Positions 42,482 through 53,103 of a stretch of DNA of 64,000 nt are shown here, piece after piece. The translations under genes were made by a program, and so were the position numbers. The notes under the pieces are model-generated. The model saw nothing but the letters and a program-made list of their open reading frames with translations, was not told where the DNA came from and ran no database searches. The stretch is from Locusta migratoria. Its lineage: Eukaryota > Arthropoda > Insecta > Orthoptera > Acrididae. The stretch's first letter is position 1. Every line of letters starts with the position of its first letter. The DNA lies in the NCBI GenBank assembly GCA_026315105.1, contig CM048744.1, forward strand, positions 839,180,094 to 839,244,093. The letters run 5' to 3'.

Positions 42482-42606
42482 GTGAATGTCAGTTCAGTGT
42501 ACGCTTATCACGTCCGAACGACAAGACGCAGGGACTTGAATATTTGTACAGTTACTAATTTATATCTGAGGAAGGTTTTAGGCACGGTTTTATAGCGATA
42601 TGATAC
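42262..42606 (+). repeat. Two direct repeats of about 130 bp separated by (TA)37
   Basis: AATGTGAATGTCTGTTCGGT (42276) and AATGTGAATGTCAGTTCAGT (42480) start two similar units with TTTATCACGTC.GAAC, ACAAGAC, TTTGTACAGTTACTAAT and GGTTTTAGGC.C. The (TA)n run occupies about 42402-42476. Confidence 0.8.
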
Positions 42607-43060
42607 ATATTTAGTAATTTGATGAATATAAAGCGAAATACGGAATAATAATTACTCTTTGAAAATGGTTTTATTTGTTGCAGTGTTGCTTGAGGGTTGA
42701 TAATGGTAAAATAATGGAGTATATAGAGAACTTAGGTGTCCTTTTGTATACCATAGCAGTTACATGCCGATAGCTATAAGGGGGTGGAAGATATGGTGGT
42801 TGAAAGTCGTCAAATTATAAAAAAATTCGGACTGAAGGCCAGCGATGACGTTTGCGACTCTATAGCAAGGAGGTTACATACAGCGAAACGTGATGCCACA
42901 GACCATATCTTTGGTGTATGCATGCTACAATGTCTTCAGCTCTTTCTCTGTAAGGGTAATAATACGAATAAGGAAATATAAGAATAAATAAACAGCACAC
43001 TAGTGAAAGATAGCTTATCTCTCATATTCACCAACACGCGAGCGGAGCCGCGGGTATATA
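42607..43060 (+). repeat. Dispersed repeat tail ending in ACACGCGAGCGGAGCCGCGG
   Basis: Continues from the direct repeats and ends at 43034-43060 with a phrase I know from dispersed orthopteran and other arthropod repeats. It contains an open stretch 42784-42981 (VESRQIIKKFGLKASDDVCD) not recognised as a known protein. The mariner copy is inserted at its very end, at TA. Confidence 0.4.
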
Positions 43061-44253
43061 CGAGGCAAGTCCACAAAGTAAGTTCCGTTTGCTTATATAA
43101 AACAAACGTGTACAGATACAGTAAAAATATTTATTTTAGAAAAATCAACAACTGTTAAACTACTTTTCTACATAGCTTCCGAAATTTTCTAGGCACTTGT
43201 CATAGCGTGGCACAAGAGTGTGTATGCCTCCTTCATAGGAGGTTGAAGCCTATGTATTCAACCTTATGGTATCATGTTCTTTCAGCTCGTCATCATCATT
43301 GAATTTTTGTCCACCTAGGACAGATTTTAGGTGTAACAAGAGGATTATTGTCAAACGATGTTCTCTTTTTTCCACGACAATGCCCGGCCTCATACGTCGA
43401 ATGCGACCAAATAACTATTACTGAAATTTCAATGGGAACTGTTCGATTATCCTCCATACAGCTCGGAACTCTCTCCTAGCAACTTTCATCTCTTCTTACA
43501 CCTAAAATCTGTCCTTAGAGGTCAACACTTCAACCATGATGACGAGTTGAATGTTACCACATGGTTGAATATTTTGTGTCCCTGCCTCGTCGCTGCTTTT
43601 GTGTCTCGTTTCCGTCGTAGGTGTCGGTGGCCGAGTAGAAAGACCGACACAGGAATAAAGGATGCACGCTTGTGCAGGTAGGAGGTGACCAGCCAGTGGG
43701 ACAGCAGAAACTAGAAACACTAGAGTAAATTGGAACGAGATATATATTTCTTATAGACTTAGTAATACTTAACTTTTACACATCTCAGTACTGCAGAATG
43801 CTGATACATAGTTGATCTAGATGCCTTCCTAGTGCCTATCCGATAGCCAAGTCTTCACTGGTGCCTATCTGATTCCGAAGTGTTAGCTGGTTCCTATCTC
43901 AGTCCCAAGTGAACGATGTCGTTCAATGGTGGCCACGAGCGGAGTTGTAGCAGAGGGCGCTCGTGGCTGTCGTCGTAAGAACGCCGCGCCGTGCGTGCAT
44001 GGCGGCGCGCGGCGAAAGTAGGTGGCGCGCACTTTAGACTTGTGCGACACCACAGAATACACAGGCGGCAACCTCCTATGAATGAGGCATACAAAAACTT
44101 GTGCCACGCTATGACAAATGCCTAGAAAATTTCGGAAGCTATGTAGAAAAGTAGTTTAACAGTTGTTGATTTTTGTAAAATAAATATTTTTACTGTATCT
44201 GTACACGTTTGTTTTTTATATGCAAACGGAACTTACTTTGTGGAAATGCCTCG
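43061..44253 (+). mobile_element. Palindromic mariner derivative, copy 2, interrupted
   Basis: TA flanks (43059-43060, 44254-44255). Ends CGAGGCAAGTCCACAAAGTA and its complement. As in copy 1, both arms derive from the transposase 3' end in opposite directions. The plus strand reads FHDNARPHTSNATK, FDYPPYSSELSPSNFHLFLH and IQKLVPRYDKCLENFGSYVE. It is interrupted at GAATA by the 0.5-kb repeat copy B. Without that insert it is about 705 bp, close to copy 1 (771 bp including its 72-bp duplication), so both descend from one palindromic progenitor. Confidence 0.9.
43572..44054 (-). mobile_element. 0.5-kb LTR-like repeat, copy B
   Basis: Same ends as copies A and C. Perfect 5-bp target duplication GAATA (43567-43571, 44055-44059); the uninterrupted site is visible in mariner copy 1 (GGTTGAATATACAGG). 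483 bp. Confidence 0.8.
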
Positions 44254-44282
44254 TACATAAATTTCCTTAAAGATATTCGTTT

Positions 44283-44479
44283 GCTGGCCGCGGTGGCCGA
44301 GGGGACTAAGGCGCTCTAGTCACGGTCTGCACGGCCACTACGGTCGGGGTTCGAATCCCCCCTCGGACATGGATATGTGTGCCGTCCTAGTTCGTAAGTA
44401 GTTCATAAGTAGTTTGTAAGTTTAGGGACTGATGACCCCTTAGTTAAGTCCCATAGACTATACAAACATTTGAACATTT
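44283..44479 (+). repeat. tRNA-derived SINE, family 1
   Basis: Head GCTGGCCGCGGTGGCCGAGG, B box GGTTCGAATCC, tail AGGGACTGATGACCCC. Imperfect target duplication GATATTCGTT (44272) and GATATTTGTG (44480). Confidence 0.9.
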
Positions 44480-44772
44480 GATATTTGTGTATTGCGCTCC
44501 GGTCACCTCTGTAGCGACAAAAATCGCCCCGTGTGACACAAACTAGAAGTTCGCGGAGCGTGAACTAGTACGTTCTGATTAACGAGTGCGCCCTTGCAGA
44601 TAGCCGGGCGCTGTGTTGGCAGCTCGCTGGGGCGTGTTACGTGGCTTCACGTTGGCAGCGGCAGCTGTCTGGGGTCTCTGCCGGTGCAATACAGGCGACA
44701 CATGTGGGACGCTCGGGGATTACTGTCGCCGCGGTGCTGCCGCCCCACTGCGCTCCACCTACCCCTGTCTGC
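44480..44772. other. Unassigned GC-rich stretch
   Basis: GC-rich (GCGGCAGCTGTC, CCGCGGTGCTGCCGC). A 107-codon plus-strand frame starts at 44594 and runs into the retrotransposon fragment; no recognised domain before that. Confidence 0.35.
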
Positions 44773-44928
44773 TCAGCTACACTTGACACACCCCTGCCTG
44801 TCGTCTGACGGCATTACGTCTCCACCACCGACACGGAAAAATTTATCATTCCTGCTCAAAAACTCTGTGGCACTTCTTGGGGATCATCTGCATCCACTCT
44901 CCGTACTTCAGCTCTAGCTCTTGCATAC
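44773..44928 (+). pseudogene. Jockey-like non-LTR retrotransposon fragment, part 1 (before the insertion)
   Basis: Encodes the region just after the catalytic palm: QKLCGTSWGSSASTLRTSAL (third frame, 44858-44917) and the start of ALALAY. Continues after the 1085-bp insert at 46014. A second copy of this same stretch is at 46449-46612. Confidence 0.75.
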
Positions 44929-45675
44929 TAAAACGTTTTACTATATTTTTGAGTAATTGCTGATCATTCTACCACTTCCAAACGAGATACTCAGCTTTTC
45001 AACGTTCGATGTATGGGGGTTCTGCTCGCTGCAACATTATTCTCCTGGGGCGTCGTGGTAGAAATAAATACTCTATATGTACAATTTTTCACTTCTTCTT
45101 TAATTTAAATCAAACTTCTTCTCCACCAGAACATTTCAATAACGTACAGAAATTACCACAACAACACAGACTGACATAGATTCCAAAGTACTCGACAAAA
45201 GACAAAACTCGAACTCCCCCACGCAAGGCGGTAAGGCAAATATATAACATCGGCAATAATGACCTTACATTATGTATTGTTCATAACAATTGAATATACA
45301 AATTTACAATGAACAAACACAGAAACAAAACATTTCATGTACACAAAAATAATCACAATATAAAATGAAAACTATACATACAATAATTTTACATCGCACC
45401 TATCTTTTTAAACTTTAATCACGCAACTTTTTGTTTGACAACAAACCAAAATGTTTATGTCAATTAATTATTTAATGAGTACATTATACATGTTCCTAAC
45501 ATATATTGAACTATCAAATCTCATGGCCATTCACAAAATATACTCAAAATCTCACGTCAGTCAATATATACAAAGAATTCAATATTGATAATTAATGTAT
45601 TAGTCGAAATAACACAATTAGCTGGTCTACACGACTTGTTTATGAGCCTAACATACATACAATGCTATTAATTTT

Positions 45676-45713
<38 letters not shown>

Positions 45714-46013
45714 TTTTACAAAAGATTTTACAATTCGTCTGTTTAAGTCTGGAAATAACATACAATGACGCAACTATTGTTTATAGAGCTGTCTGGAAAG
45801 AAAATATATGAATCTCTTATTTAATGAAATCTATTACTTGTTTTGATCACAGTATCACCGAGACACTGTCCTACACTGATTCCTAGACTGGCGATATCGT
45901 TTTAACTAACTTCACACGCAACTTTTATCACTATTGAACCACACGATTACGGGTCTGACGCAGACGGTATCGTACCATAACATTGAGATGAGGGGGCCGG
46001 CAGTATCATCACA
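44929..46013. mobile_element. 1085-bp insertion with a 4-bp target duplication
   Basis: It separates CTTGCATAC and ACCCAGTTGCGG, contiguous at 46606-46618. ATAC is at 44925-44928 and 46014-46017. It contains no long open frame, a T run (45678-45710), and CAAACTTCTTCTCCACCAGA, plus ACGATTACGGGTCTGACGCA near its right end. The length and short duplication fit a solo LTR, but the ends (TAAAACG...CATCACA) lack TG...CA. Only one copy is visible, so the class is open. Confidence 0.6.
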
Positions 46014-46448
46014 ATACCCAGTTGCGGAATATTGCTCCCACAGCTTGGTTAAACAGCTCACACACTAAAATTGTGGACGCTCAGCTCAATCATAACATGC
46101 GTCTTATAACTGGTACAATTAGGCCCACACCGACTTTCTGGCTACCCAGACTTAGCCACATACAACCTCCATCCTTACGACGGAAAAATGCACTAGTATC
46201 CGAGTACAAAAATCTGCAAAAGAATCCCCACCTTCATGTGCATGAAGACATACCGAGCATAAGAAAAGCAAGACTTCGCTCTCGTCATCCACCCCTTGAG
46301 ACTGCAACAACTTTAGTTACCAACAGATTTAATACCGATGACTGCTGGAGACAAACATGGCAGATTAATGCAACACCAGAACAACTGAAGTTGCCGTGCA
46401 TATCAACCAAGCCACCTGGCTTTGATTTACCGCGCAAAGACTGGTCAG
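46014..46448 (+). pseudogene. Jockey-like non-LTR retrotransposon fragment, part 2
   Basis: A 162-codon frame (46022 on) reads TAWLNSSHTKIVDAQLNHNM then RLITGTIRPTPTFWLPRLSH, DIPSIRKARLRSRHPPLETA and KPPGFDLPRKDWS. It is the C-terminal region after the reverse transcriptase thumb of a Jockey-like ORF2. It is almost free of stops. It ends at TCAG (46445-46448), where the sequence jumps back to an earlier part of the same element. Confidence 0.8.
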
Positions 46449-46645
46449 ATACACTTGACACTCCCCTGCCTGTCGTCTGGCCGCATTACGTCTCCACCAC
46501 CGACACGTAAAACTCTCTTGCAAATTTATCATTCCTGCACAAAAACTCTGTGGCACTTCTTGGGGATCATCTGCATCTACTCTCCGTACTTCAGCTCTGG
46601 GTCTTGCATACCCAGTTGCGGAATATTGCTCCCCCAGCCTGGTTA
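46449..46645 (+). pseudogene. Duplicate of the upstream part of the same Jockey-like fragment
   Basis: Repeats 44777-44928 followed directly by the CCCAGTTGCGGAATATTGCT part of 46017-46050. So the order is upstream-downstream-upstream, a head-to-tail duplication with a TCAG microhomology at the joint. This copy lacks the 1085-bp insert and shows the uninterrupted site. Confidence 0.8.
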
Positions 46646-46675
46646 ACCCTGCGGCGGGCGCGTGGCGGCATACAG

Positions 46676-48088
46676 TAGAGTTGATGTTTCGACTCAGTGA
46701 ATTGAGTCAGCGAACTGTTCGATTGAGTCGAAACTTGAATCGGCCCTGTTTCGAAACAACGAATCTTGTGATTCAACTAGCGGACGCTAGATACCGTTAA
46801 CATGCATTTTGCTGTCCGTCTGCCTGGGTGAGTTCGACATAGCGTCCAGGCGTGCAACGGGTTTGAAGCTGTTCCCCTAACGCGCCACGCGAGATTTTGA
46901 ATTATGCTACCGGTACCCTTCAAAAATGTTTGTTAAGCTTATGGGACTTAAGTACGGGGTCATCAGTCCCTAAACTTACAAACTCCTTAACAACTACCTT
47001 ATACTAAGGACGGCACAAATATCCATGCCCGAGGGAGGATTCGAACCCCCGACCGTAGTGGCCGTGCACACCGTGACTGGAGCGCCTCAGTCTCCTCGGC
47101 CACCGCGGCCGGCAGTACCCTTCACCTGAGGTTTCAAAACTGGGATACCACCGAGAAAAGTTATGAAGTCCTTCGGTGTTTCGAGGTAGTTTCGCGTGAA
47201 CTAAGCGTTGTTATGCATTGTTGCTACATCTGTGCCAGGTGAACGCATCATTTCGAAGCAAGGGCAAATAATTTCAGTGAGACGAAACGATTTTCTCAGT
47301 AAGATGTCAAAAATGACATTTTTAAATTTGAATTCAAAGAAACTGTAACTGATTCTCTTTTATTTGATTGACTAAAGAAGAATCTGATTATTAGAATACC
47401 TATTTGGACATTGAAAAATTTGTTTCAGTTTTGTGGTTTCATCACGTAAATTTTGAAATGCGTTTTCTTGTGTTAATGCTTTTAGTAATACCTGTTGATT
47501 GCATTAAATATGTCTTAGGAACAAATCTTAAATATTTTGTTTATATTGATTGGTTAGAAAAGTTATTCATTTCTGGACGGACATAAACATTTGAACCACG
47601 ATGTTTCTTGTTTAAATTAAACTCAAGTATGGAATTTTGATGGTTGGAAAAAGTTTCATGAGTTTGAAATTTGACCATTACTGTTTTGTTCTTCCTTTGT
47701 TACAATATTAGTTTGTATGAAAATACGCGTAACTAAGGAAACGTTTACGCTTTAACAGGATTGTAAAATCGTAGTAGCAAACAAATCCTGTGCCGTTCAA
47801 TTAAGTCTAGTGAATAACGTATTAAAAGCATGCTGATATTCCATAGATGTTTCGTATTTGCTGTATCACCATACCGCAGCTTTCTCGGCTCATGTGAATC
47901 AGCGGAGATGGCAGGACACAGGGCTGCGGCACGTCGAGTGACTCACTACGGCGCGCTGCAGTTGTCGCGGCTCACGTGAGTCAGCAGCACGCCAGATGTT
48001 TCCTGTGCCGAAACAGTGAGTCGACTCACTACACTCAGATGATCTGCTTGTTTCGAAACAGTGAAATGATCCGAACTGTCCATCACTA
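46676..48088. mobile_element. hAT-like element with a perfect 8-bp target duplication
   Basis: GCATACAG at 46668-46675 and 48089-48096 flanks it. Ends read inwards TAGAGTTGATGTTTCGACTC and TAGTGATGGACAGTTCGGAT. Subterminal regions have several GTTTCGA(A)AC and GAGTCGACTC-type palindromes (46731, 46748, 48022, 48049). No transposase is recognised; a 60-codon frame at 47404 is probably chance. The family 1 SINE at 46923 sits inside it. Confidence 0.82.
46923..47114 (-). repeat. tRNA-derived SINE, family 1, inside the hAT-like element
   Basis: Minus-strand head GCCGGCCGCGGTGGCCGAGG, B box GGTTCGAATCC. Perfect 10-bp duplication GTACCCTTCA at 46913-46922 and 47115-47124. The 3' tail end (before AAAATGTTTGTTAAGC) is slightly short. 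Confidence 0.93.
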
Positions 48089-48222
48089 GCATACAGTGTC
48101 GCCAGTTTTGTTTTCTCTCAATAATTACGTCACCGTGCCGAGCACGCAACAATGGTGCTAGATATGCTTCGATTGTTTAGTCACGCTCCAAGCTACATTA
48201 CTGCGCCACCAATATACTCACC

Positions 48223-49763
48223 CACGGTTGCCAGGTGTGGCGATTTTTCGCATTCTTGGCTATCTTTTTCTTATAATAGTAGCCATTCTAACAGTCTGGC
48301 GACTGGCGATTAAATTTGGCTATTAAAGGAATTCGTTGGCGACTTAATGGCTATTTTATTTTACTTCACATACAACGAATGTAAAGGAATCACTCTTTAG
48401 ACATTGTGTCAATGGTACCGGATAAACCGGTAGAATGCTGGGGAAATGCAGTCAACCTAAACAAGTTAGCAAAAATGTTTTCAAGTATCATGGATGTGTG
48501 GGAGAGTGTCACAGAGTGGTAAACAACGTCAACTTACAGACACTTGAAGATAGGCGTAAACTACCTCATGTACCCTATCGAGAACAGGCTTTAAACGATA
48601 TCTCGAAGTATACTACAACACCGCATGTATGGCTCCCCGCCGCGGTGGAGTAGCCGAACGGAGGTTCGAGTCTTCCCTGGGGCATGGGTGTGTGTGTTGT
48701 CCTTAGGTTACTTTACCGACGTTTAAGTAGTTTGTAAGCTACGGACTGATGAGCACGCAGTTTGGTCCGATAGATTTACAGACATTTGAACATCTTTATG
48801 GCTCCTGCTGAGAACATGAGGATAAGATTATATAAATTACAGGATGCAAGGAGGCATTTAAACAGTATTTATTTTCCGCGTTCCATACGACAACACAACA
48901 GAAATTCATAACAAGTGCTACTCTGAAGCGAGCCCTTTGCTACGCACTTCGCAGTGGTTAACAATGGTTTACAGAGTATAAATGTCGATGGAGAACACGC
49001 GGTGATTTTCCATTCGTTATCATGGCTGATTTTTTAGTGTTTCATGACGCATCATTCGAATTAAAGTCCATCTCACCTCAAAGTATGAAATGCTTAGAGC
49101 AATCTTATAAATTACCTCACCTCAAATGTAATGATTTTGTGTGTTTTAAAGATATGTTTGAAAGATTCAATAACTCTATTTAACATCTGTAAATATTTGT
49201 TTTCAAGAAGATGAAAGTGATTGGTAAACGAACTTATGCATGAGAAAATCCCTTGTGTAAGTTTGATAGAATGATTCTTGAACAGTTTTGTGTTATAATT
49301 TTTATAAGTTTTTACATTAATGAACGTGATAGTTAAATGTAACTGAACTTCCGAAGTCTCTCTATTATATTTACAATGTGATAATATTTTAATTGGCCTC
49401 ATTGTCAGTTGGTGTAGTGTCTGGGTTCAGTTCTTGGATGGACTCAGATAAATGTTTCTGTGAAGTATGAGTTTTCTTGGAAAGTTCAGTCTGATATCTG
49501 TGAAGGTGAGAGTGACCTATTTTGTACTACTTTTTACTCAGTAACCAGCTTACTCCCTGAATTTCAGGATTATTATTGTGAGTAACATGCCATAATTGCC
49601 ATAGCATAATAATGTTAAAAGATTAAAGGTTGCAATATTTGGCTATTTTTACTGATGAAAAAATGGTTATATTTGGCATTTTATTGCTGAAAAGATGGCG
49701 AGATTTTGGCTACTTTTTGTTTAAAATTTGGCGACAGAGCAATAGAAAAACCTGGCAACTCTG
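48223..49763. mobile_element. Second hAT-like element with a perfect 8-bp target duplication
   Basis: TACTCACC at 48215-48222 and 49764-49771. TIRs CACGGTTGCCAGG and (inwards from right) CAGAGTTGCCAGG. Both subterminal parts repeat TTGGCTA/TGGCGA words (GTGGCGATTTTTCG, TTTGGCTATT; GATGGCGAGATTTTGGCTAC). No transposase recognised. SINE inside at 48637. Confidence 0.85.
48637..48796 (+). repeat. tRNA-derived SINE, family 2, head internally deleted
   Basis: GCCGCGGTGGAGTAGCCGAA (A box) is followed almost at once by GGAGGTTCGAGTCTTCCC (B box); about 35 bp of the tRNA middle are missing. Tail GTGTGTGTGTTGTCCTTAGG. Perfect 9-bp duplication TATGGCTCC at 48628-48636 and 48797-48805. Confidence 0.9.
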
Positions 49764-49975
49764 TACTCACCATCACAGCTGTGACTGACCTGTGGAGTGG
49801 ACGACTGTACCGAGACGGCACTGCGAACCGCACGCGCCCGGTAATGTATGTACATGTAGCCGTACCGCTGTCGGATGTTTTGATGATGAGAAGCTTTGTT
49901 TTACAACTCTGTGGGTGTACGATGATTTAGTTATTATCATTGCTTTGGTATTATAACTATTTTATTGTCTCCCAG

Positions 49976-50535
49976 GTCCGCACAAAGGAAAGGACTAACA
50001 CCAGAAGAAATTGAGCGCCTTCTTCTGCAAACATCTGACGAAGAAGATTACGCTGATTTCTCTGACAGCTATGAGGAAGCAGAAATAGATGAAACTGCAG
50101 ATCATCCTATTCTACACAAAGGACCATAATAAGATGGCCCTTAGCATTATTTTTTCGTTATCTGGATATTGCTGGGATAATTCCCAGGTCTTGTTCTTTG
50201 CAAACAATCCAGAATAAAGATTCACAAGAAGAACCTATCTAACAAACCTGGCCTTGGCTCTGATGGACTGCCATTTGAAAGAAAGGGCTCAGCTCTCTAC
50301 TCTACCAGGAGATATTCAAGAATTTCTGTCACCTCATCGATCAATTCCCGCCAATCACGATGAGACTGTAAGAAGGTGAGGGAGGTGCCAACTTTGTGGT
50401 GGTAAAAAAATAAAATAAAATAAGATAAAACTACTGTCACTTGAAATAGCTCAAAAAATTCGTTTGCAAGCAACATTGCCACAATGTTGTCTCATGTAAT
50501 GATTGCAGAGCTTCTCCGGAGGAAGAAAGTGTGTG
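49976..50535 (+). pseudogene. piggyBac-type transposase, N- and C-terminal remnants joined by deletion
   Basis: After a splice-acceptor-like TTTTATTGTCTCCCAG (49960-49975) the frame reads SAQRKGLTPEEIERLLLQTS then DEEDYADFSDSYEEAEIDET, the acidic N-terminus typical of piggyBac transposases, ending in a stop near 50130. Then RRTYLTNLALALMDCHLKER (about 50229-50288) and DETVRR*GRCQLCGGKK (about 50360-50405) correspond to the C-terminal region: the ..L..LA..L..P/H block and the start of the cysteine-rich domain (C..C). The DDD catalytic core is deleted. Stops and frameshifts are present. TTAA ends could not be found. Confidence 0.7.
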
Positions 50536-50539
50536 ATTC

Positions 50540-50919
50540 TTGATATGTATTTACTGACTGCCTTATGCTTTATTATTACTACAAAGATTTTATTCATATT
50601 ACACTTTTTTGTAAAACTTGTTTTAACAATGGTAAACAATCGAATCATATCTGTGGTTATAATTTATTTAGAATTTGTTATTAAAGTAGCGCTATCGAAA
50701 TATCCTGGAAACTTATGTCAAATTTACTGTAACAATTTTAATTTTCTAATGCACCATCTGTATATTTATACAGATCATATTGCAAGTTGCTGATAAGAAT
50801 GATGTTATACAGAATAAATAATTAATTCCACCCAAAAATAAAAAAATAGCTTGTAACGTACCGTCTTATCTTAATTCTTTCGTTCTTGTTTGTACTTTAC
50901 AGTTTAACTCTCTCTCTCT

Positions 50920-50973
<54 letters not shown>

Positions 50974-52387
50974 TGGGTGCGCCTACCCAAGCGCTGTTCA
51001 ACTGACAGCAACGGCTTCCATACACAGTATTAAATGTGCTTCGTAATTGCGCGTAGGCTTTATCCTGAGCATGGATCTATACTAGTTCACACTTATTTCG
51101 TCTATGTTCACATGAACATACCGGCTTGATTAAACTTGACAAATGAAAATGGCGCACAACGGATAACGCATTTTTTTTGTTTAGAATTAACGGAACCAGT
51201 ACACATCCACCTCAAGAAAGGATACGTCTAGTTTTAAACCCCCAGGGTAAGTTCGAACAAATACCAATTTCAATTCTCGTAATGATTGTGAGATCCCTTT
51301 GTTTCCCGTCCAAAATGGGGAGCATTGAAGGAGAAGCTGAGGGGTAAATAAATCATTCTAACACAAAATTTAATCATAAAGGGTTAATTTTTTTAGACAA
51401 TTTGCTATAAATATTGCTCAACTGGCCTCCTACTGCTTGGTGGGTGAGGAGGGGGGTAGGAAATCTGCACACAAACGGACATAAAACATGCAAATCACTC
51501 ACTGCATGATTTGCGCAAAGCTCTCTACATTTACTGCTCAAACTAATCCTGCTGGTCGAACAGTAAGTGGGCTTGTGGACGCAATATACAGAACAAAATA
51601 TACGATTTCTTTAAATTTACCTAAAGACATTTTATTAAATCAAATTCCACTTCCCCACTTATGACTTTAATTATCTCTTGTGCCGCGTTTCTTACCACAT
51701 TCTGGAGAAATTTGCGCAGCAAGCAGCACCAGCGTCCGTACATCTCGATGGTCTCCTTCTATCTCCCAAAGATGGCTTCCCTCTACCTCAACCGTCCGCC
51801 AATTCGAACTACGCCAAGAAGACGCGCCCTGATTGGCGGAGGCAGGTGCAGCCAACTGGGCACCTTCCTTTTACTCGTTCGCAAATCCACCTCCTACCAT
51901 CGACCAGCAGCAAAGCCTGCTAAACTCTTTGCAACACTAGCTGCCTACACAAAAAGCGAAAAACTCACAAACTACCGCCACCATCATGCTAAAGTACCCC
52001 TGCTGGTTCAACTATGTTCAACCACTCCTTCGCTCACGCTGTGATGGGAAACATGGGAGTGTGACATGAATAAAAAGAAAAGGGATTAAAAATATAAAAA
52101 ATACAAACTCTGCTTCTACTTCTTTGCCCTTGCCAGTCGGCCATGAAACAACATACATGATAATGCTCAAGTTAAATCAATTTATATTGAAGATAGCAAA
52201 CATTACTAATATAAGTGAGAAAAACATGAGCAAGGTAGAAGAAATTGGTAAAATCGATTAGGTGGAGCAATGAGGCGGTATGACAGTAACGTCTCAAGCT
52301 TTTCTATGAATTTAAATGTAGGCGGCATTGAGTGCCGCACGCGCCCGCTGACGTAACAATCTTAAGCGCGACTGACGCGACTGACGC
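50540..52387. other. Unassigned sequence with a (TC)n-T46 tract
   Basis: CTCTCTCTCTCTCT followed by about 46 T (50905-50967). Other parts show no recognised gene. A GC-richer stretch at 51660-52045 has overlapping open frames on both strands (for example a 127-codon plus-strand frame) without known motifs; a GC-rich LTR or 5' region is possible. Confidence 0.4.
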
Positions 52388-53103
52388 TCACACAATAAAC
52401 TAGTGGACGCTCAGCTCAACCATACCATGCGTCTTATAACTGGCACAATTAGGCCCACACCGACTTTCTGGCTACCCATACTTAGCCACATACAACCTCC
52501 ATCTTTACGGCGGGAAGATGCACTAATATCAGAGTACAAAAAGCTGCAAAAAAAAAAAAAAAAAAAACCAACCTTCCTGTGCATGAAGACATACCAAGCA
52601 CAAGAAAAGCAAGGCTTCGCTCTCGTCATCCACCCCTTGAGACTGTAAGAACTTTAGTTACCAACAGCTTTAATACCGATGACTGCTGGAGACAAACCTG
52701 ATAGATTAATGCAACACCAGAACAACTGAAGATGTCGTGCATATCAACCAAGCCACCTGGCTTTGATTTACCGCGCAAAGATTGATCAGCACTCAACAGA
52801 ATAATAACCAATACTGGACGGTGTGCAGACCTTCTGTACAAGTGGAAGAAAATAGCTTCTCCAAGCTGTGACTGTGGCGCTGAAACGCAGACTGTCTACT
52901 ATGTGGTTCAAGAATGTCCCCTGAGAGCTTTCGCTGGCGACCAGAGTTCCTGATAGTTACGGAGGGATCACTGGACTACATTCAGGGACTTTATATTAAT
53001 TTGTAGTTTGTAACACGTGTAATATTATATGTATCTTTTTTATTAAAACATCAAATAACTGTAAATTTTATGATGTAGCCATACGCCAAATAAATAAATA
53101 AAA
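52388..53103 (+). pseudogene. Jockey-like non-LTR retrotransposon, 3' end, with internal A20
   Basis: Same family as 46014-46448: VDAQLNHTMRLITGTIRPTP then FWLPILSHIQPPSLRREDAL. After KLQKK an A20 run (52548-52567) replaces KNPHLHV. Then KARLRSRHPPLETV, DLPRKD, NRIITNTGRCADLLYKWKKI and SPSCDCGAETQTVYYVVQEC (the late cysteine-containing block). Stops include W-to-TGA after WRQT and at KD*SA. It ends in a GCCAAATAAATAAATAAA tail at about 53086-53103, the natural 3' end. Confidence 0.85.

Noticed and set aside
51661..52044. 127-codon frame on the plus strand
   Set aside because: No motif, and overlapping frames on both strands are open; kept as unassigned sequence.
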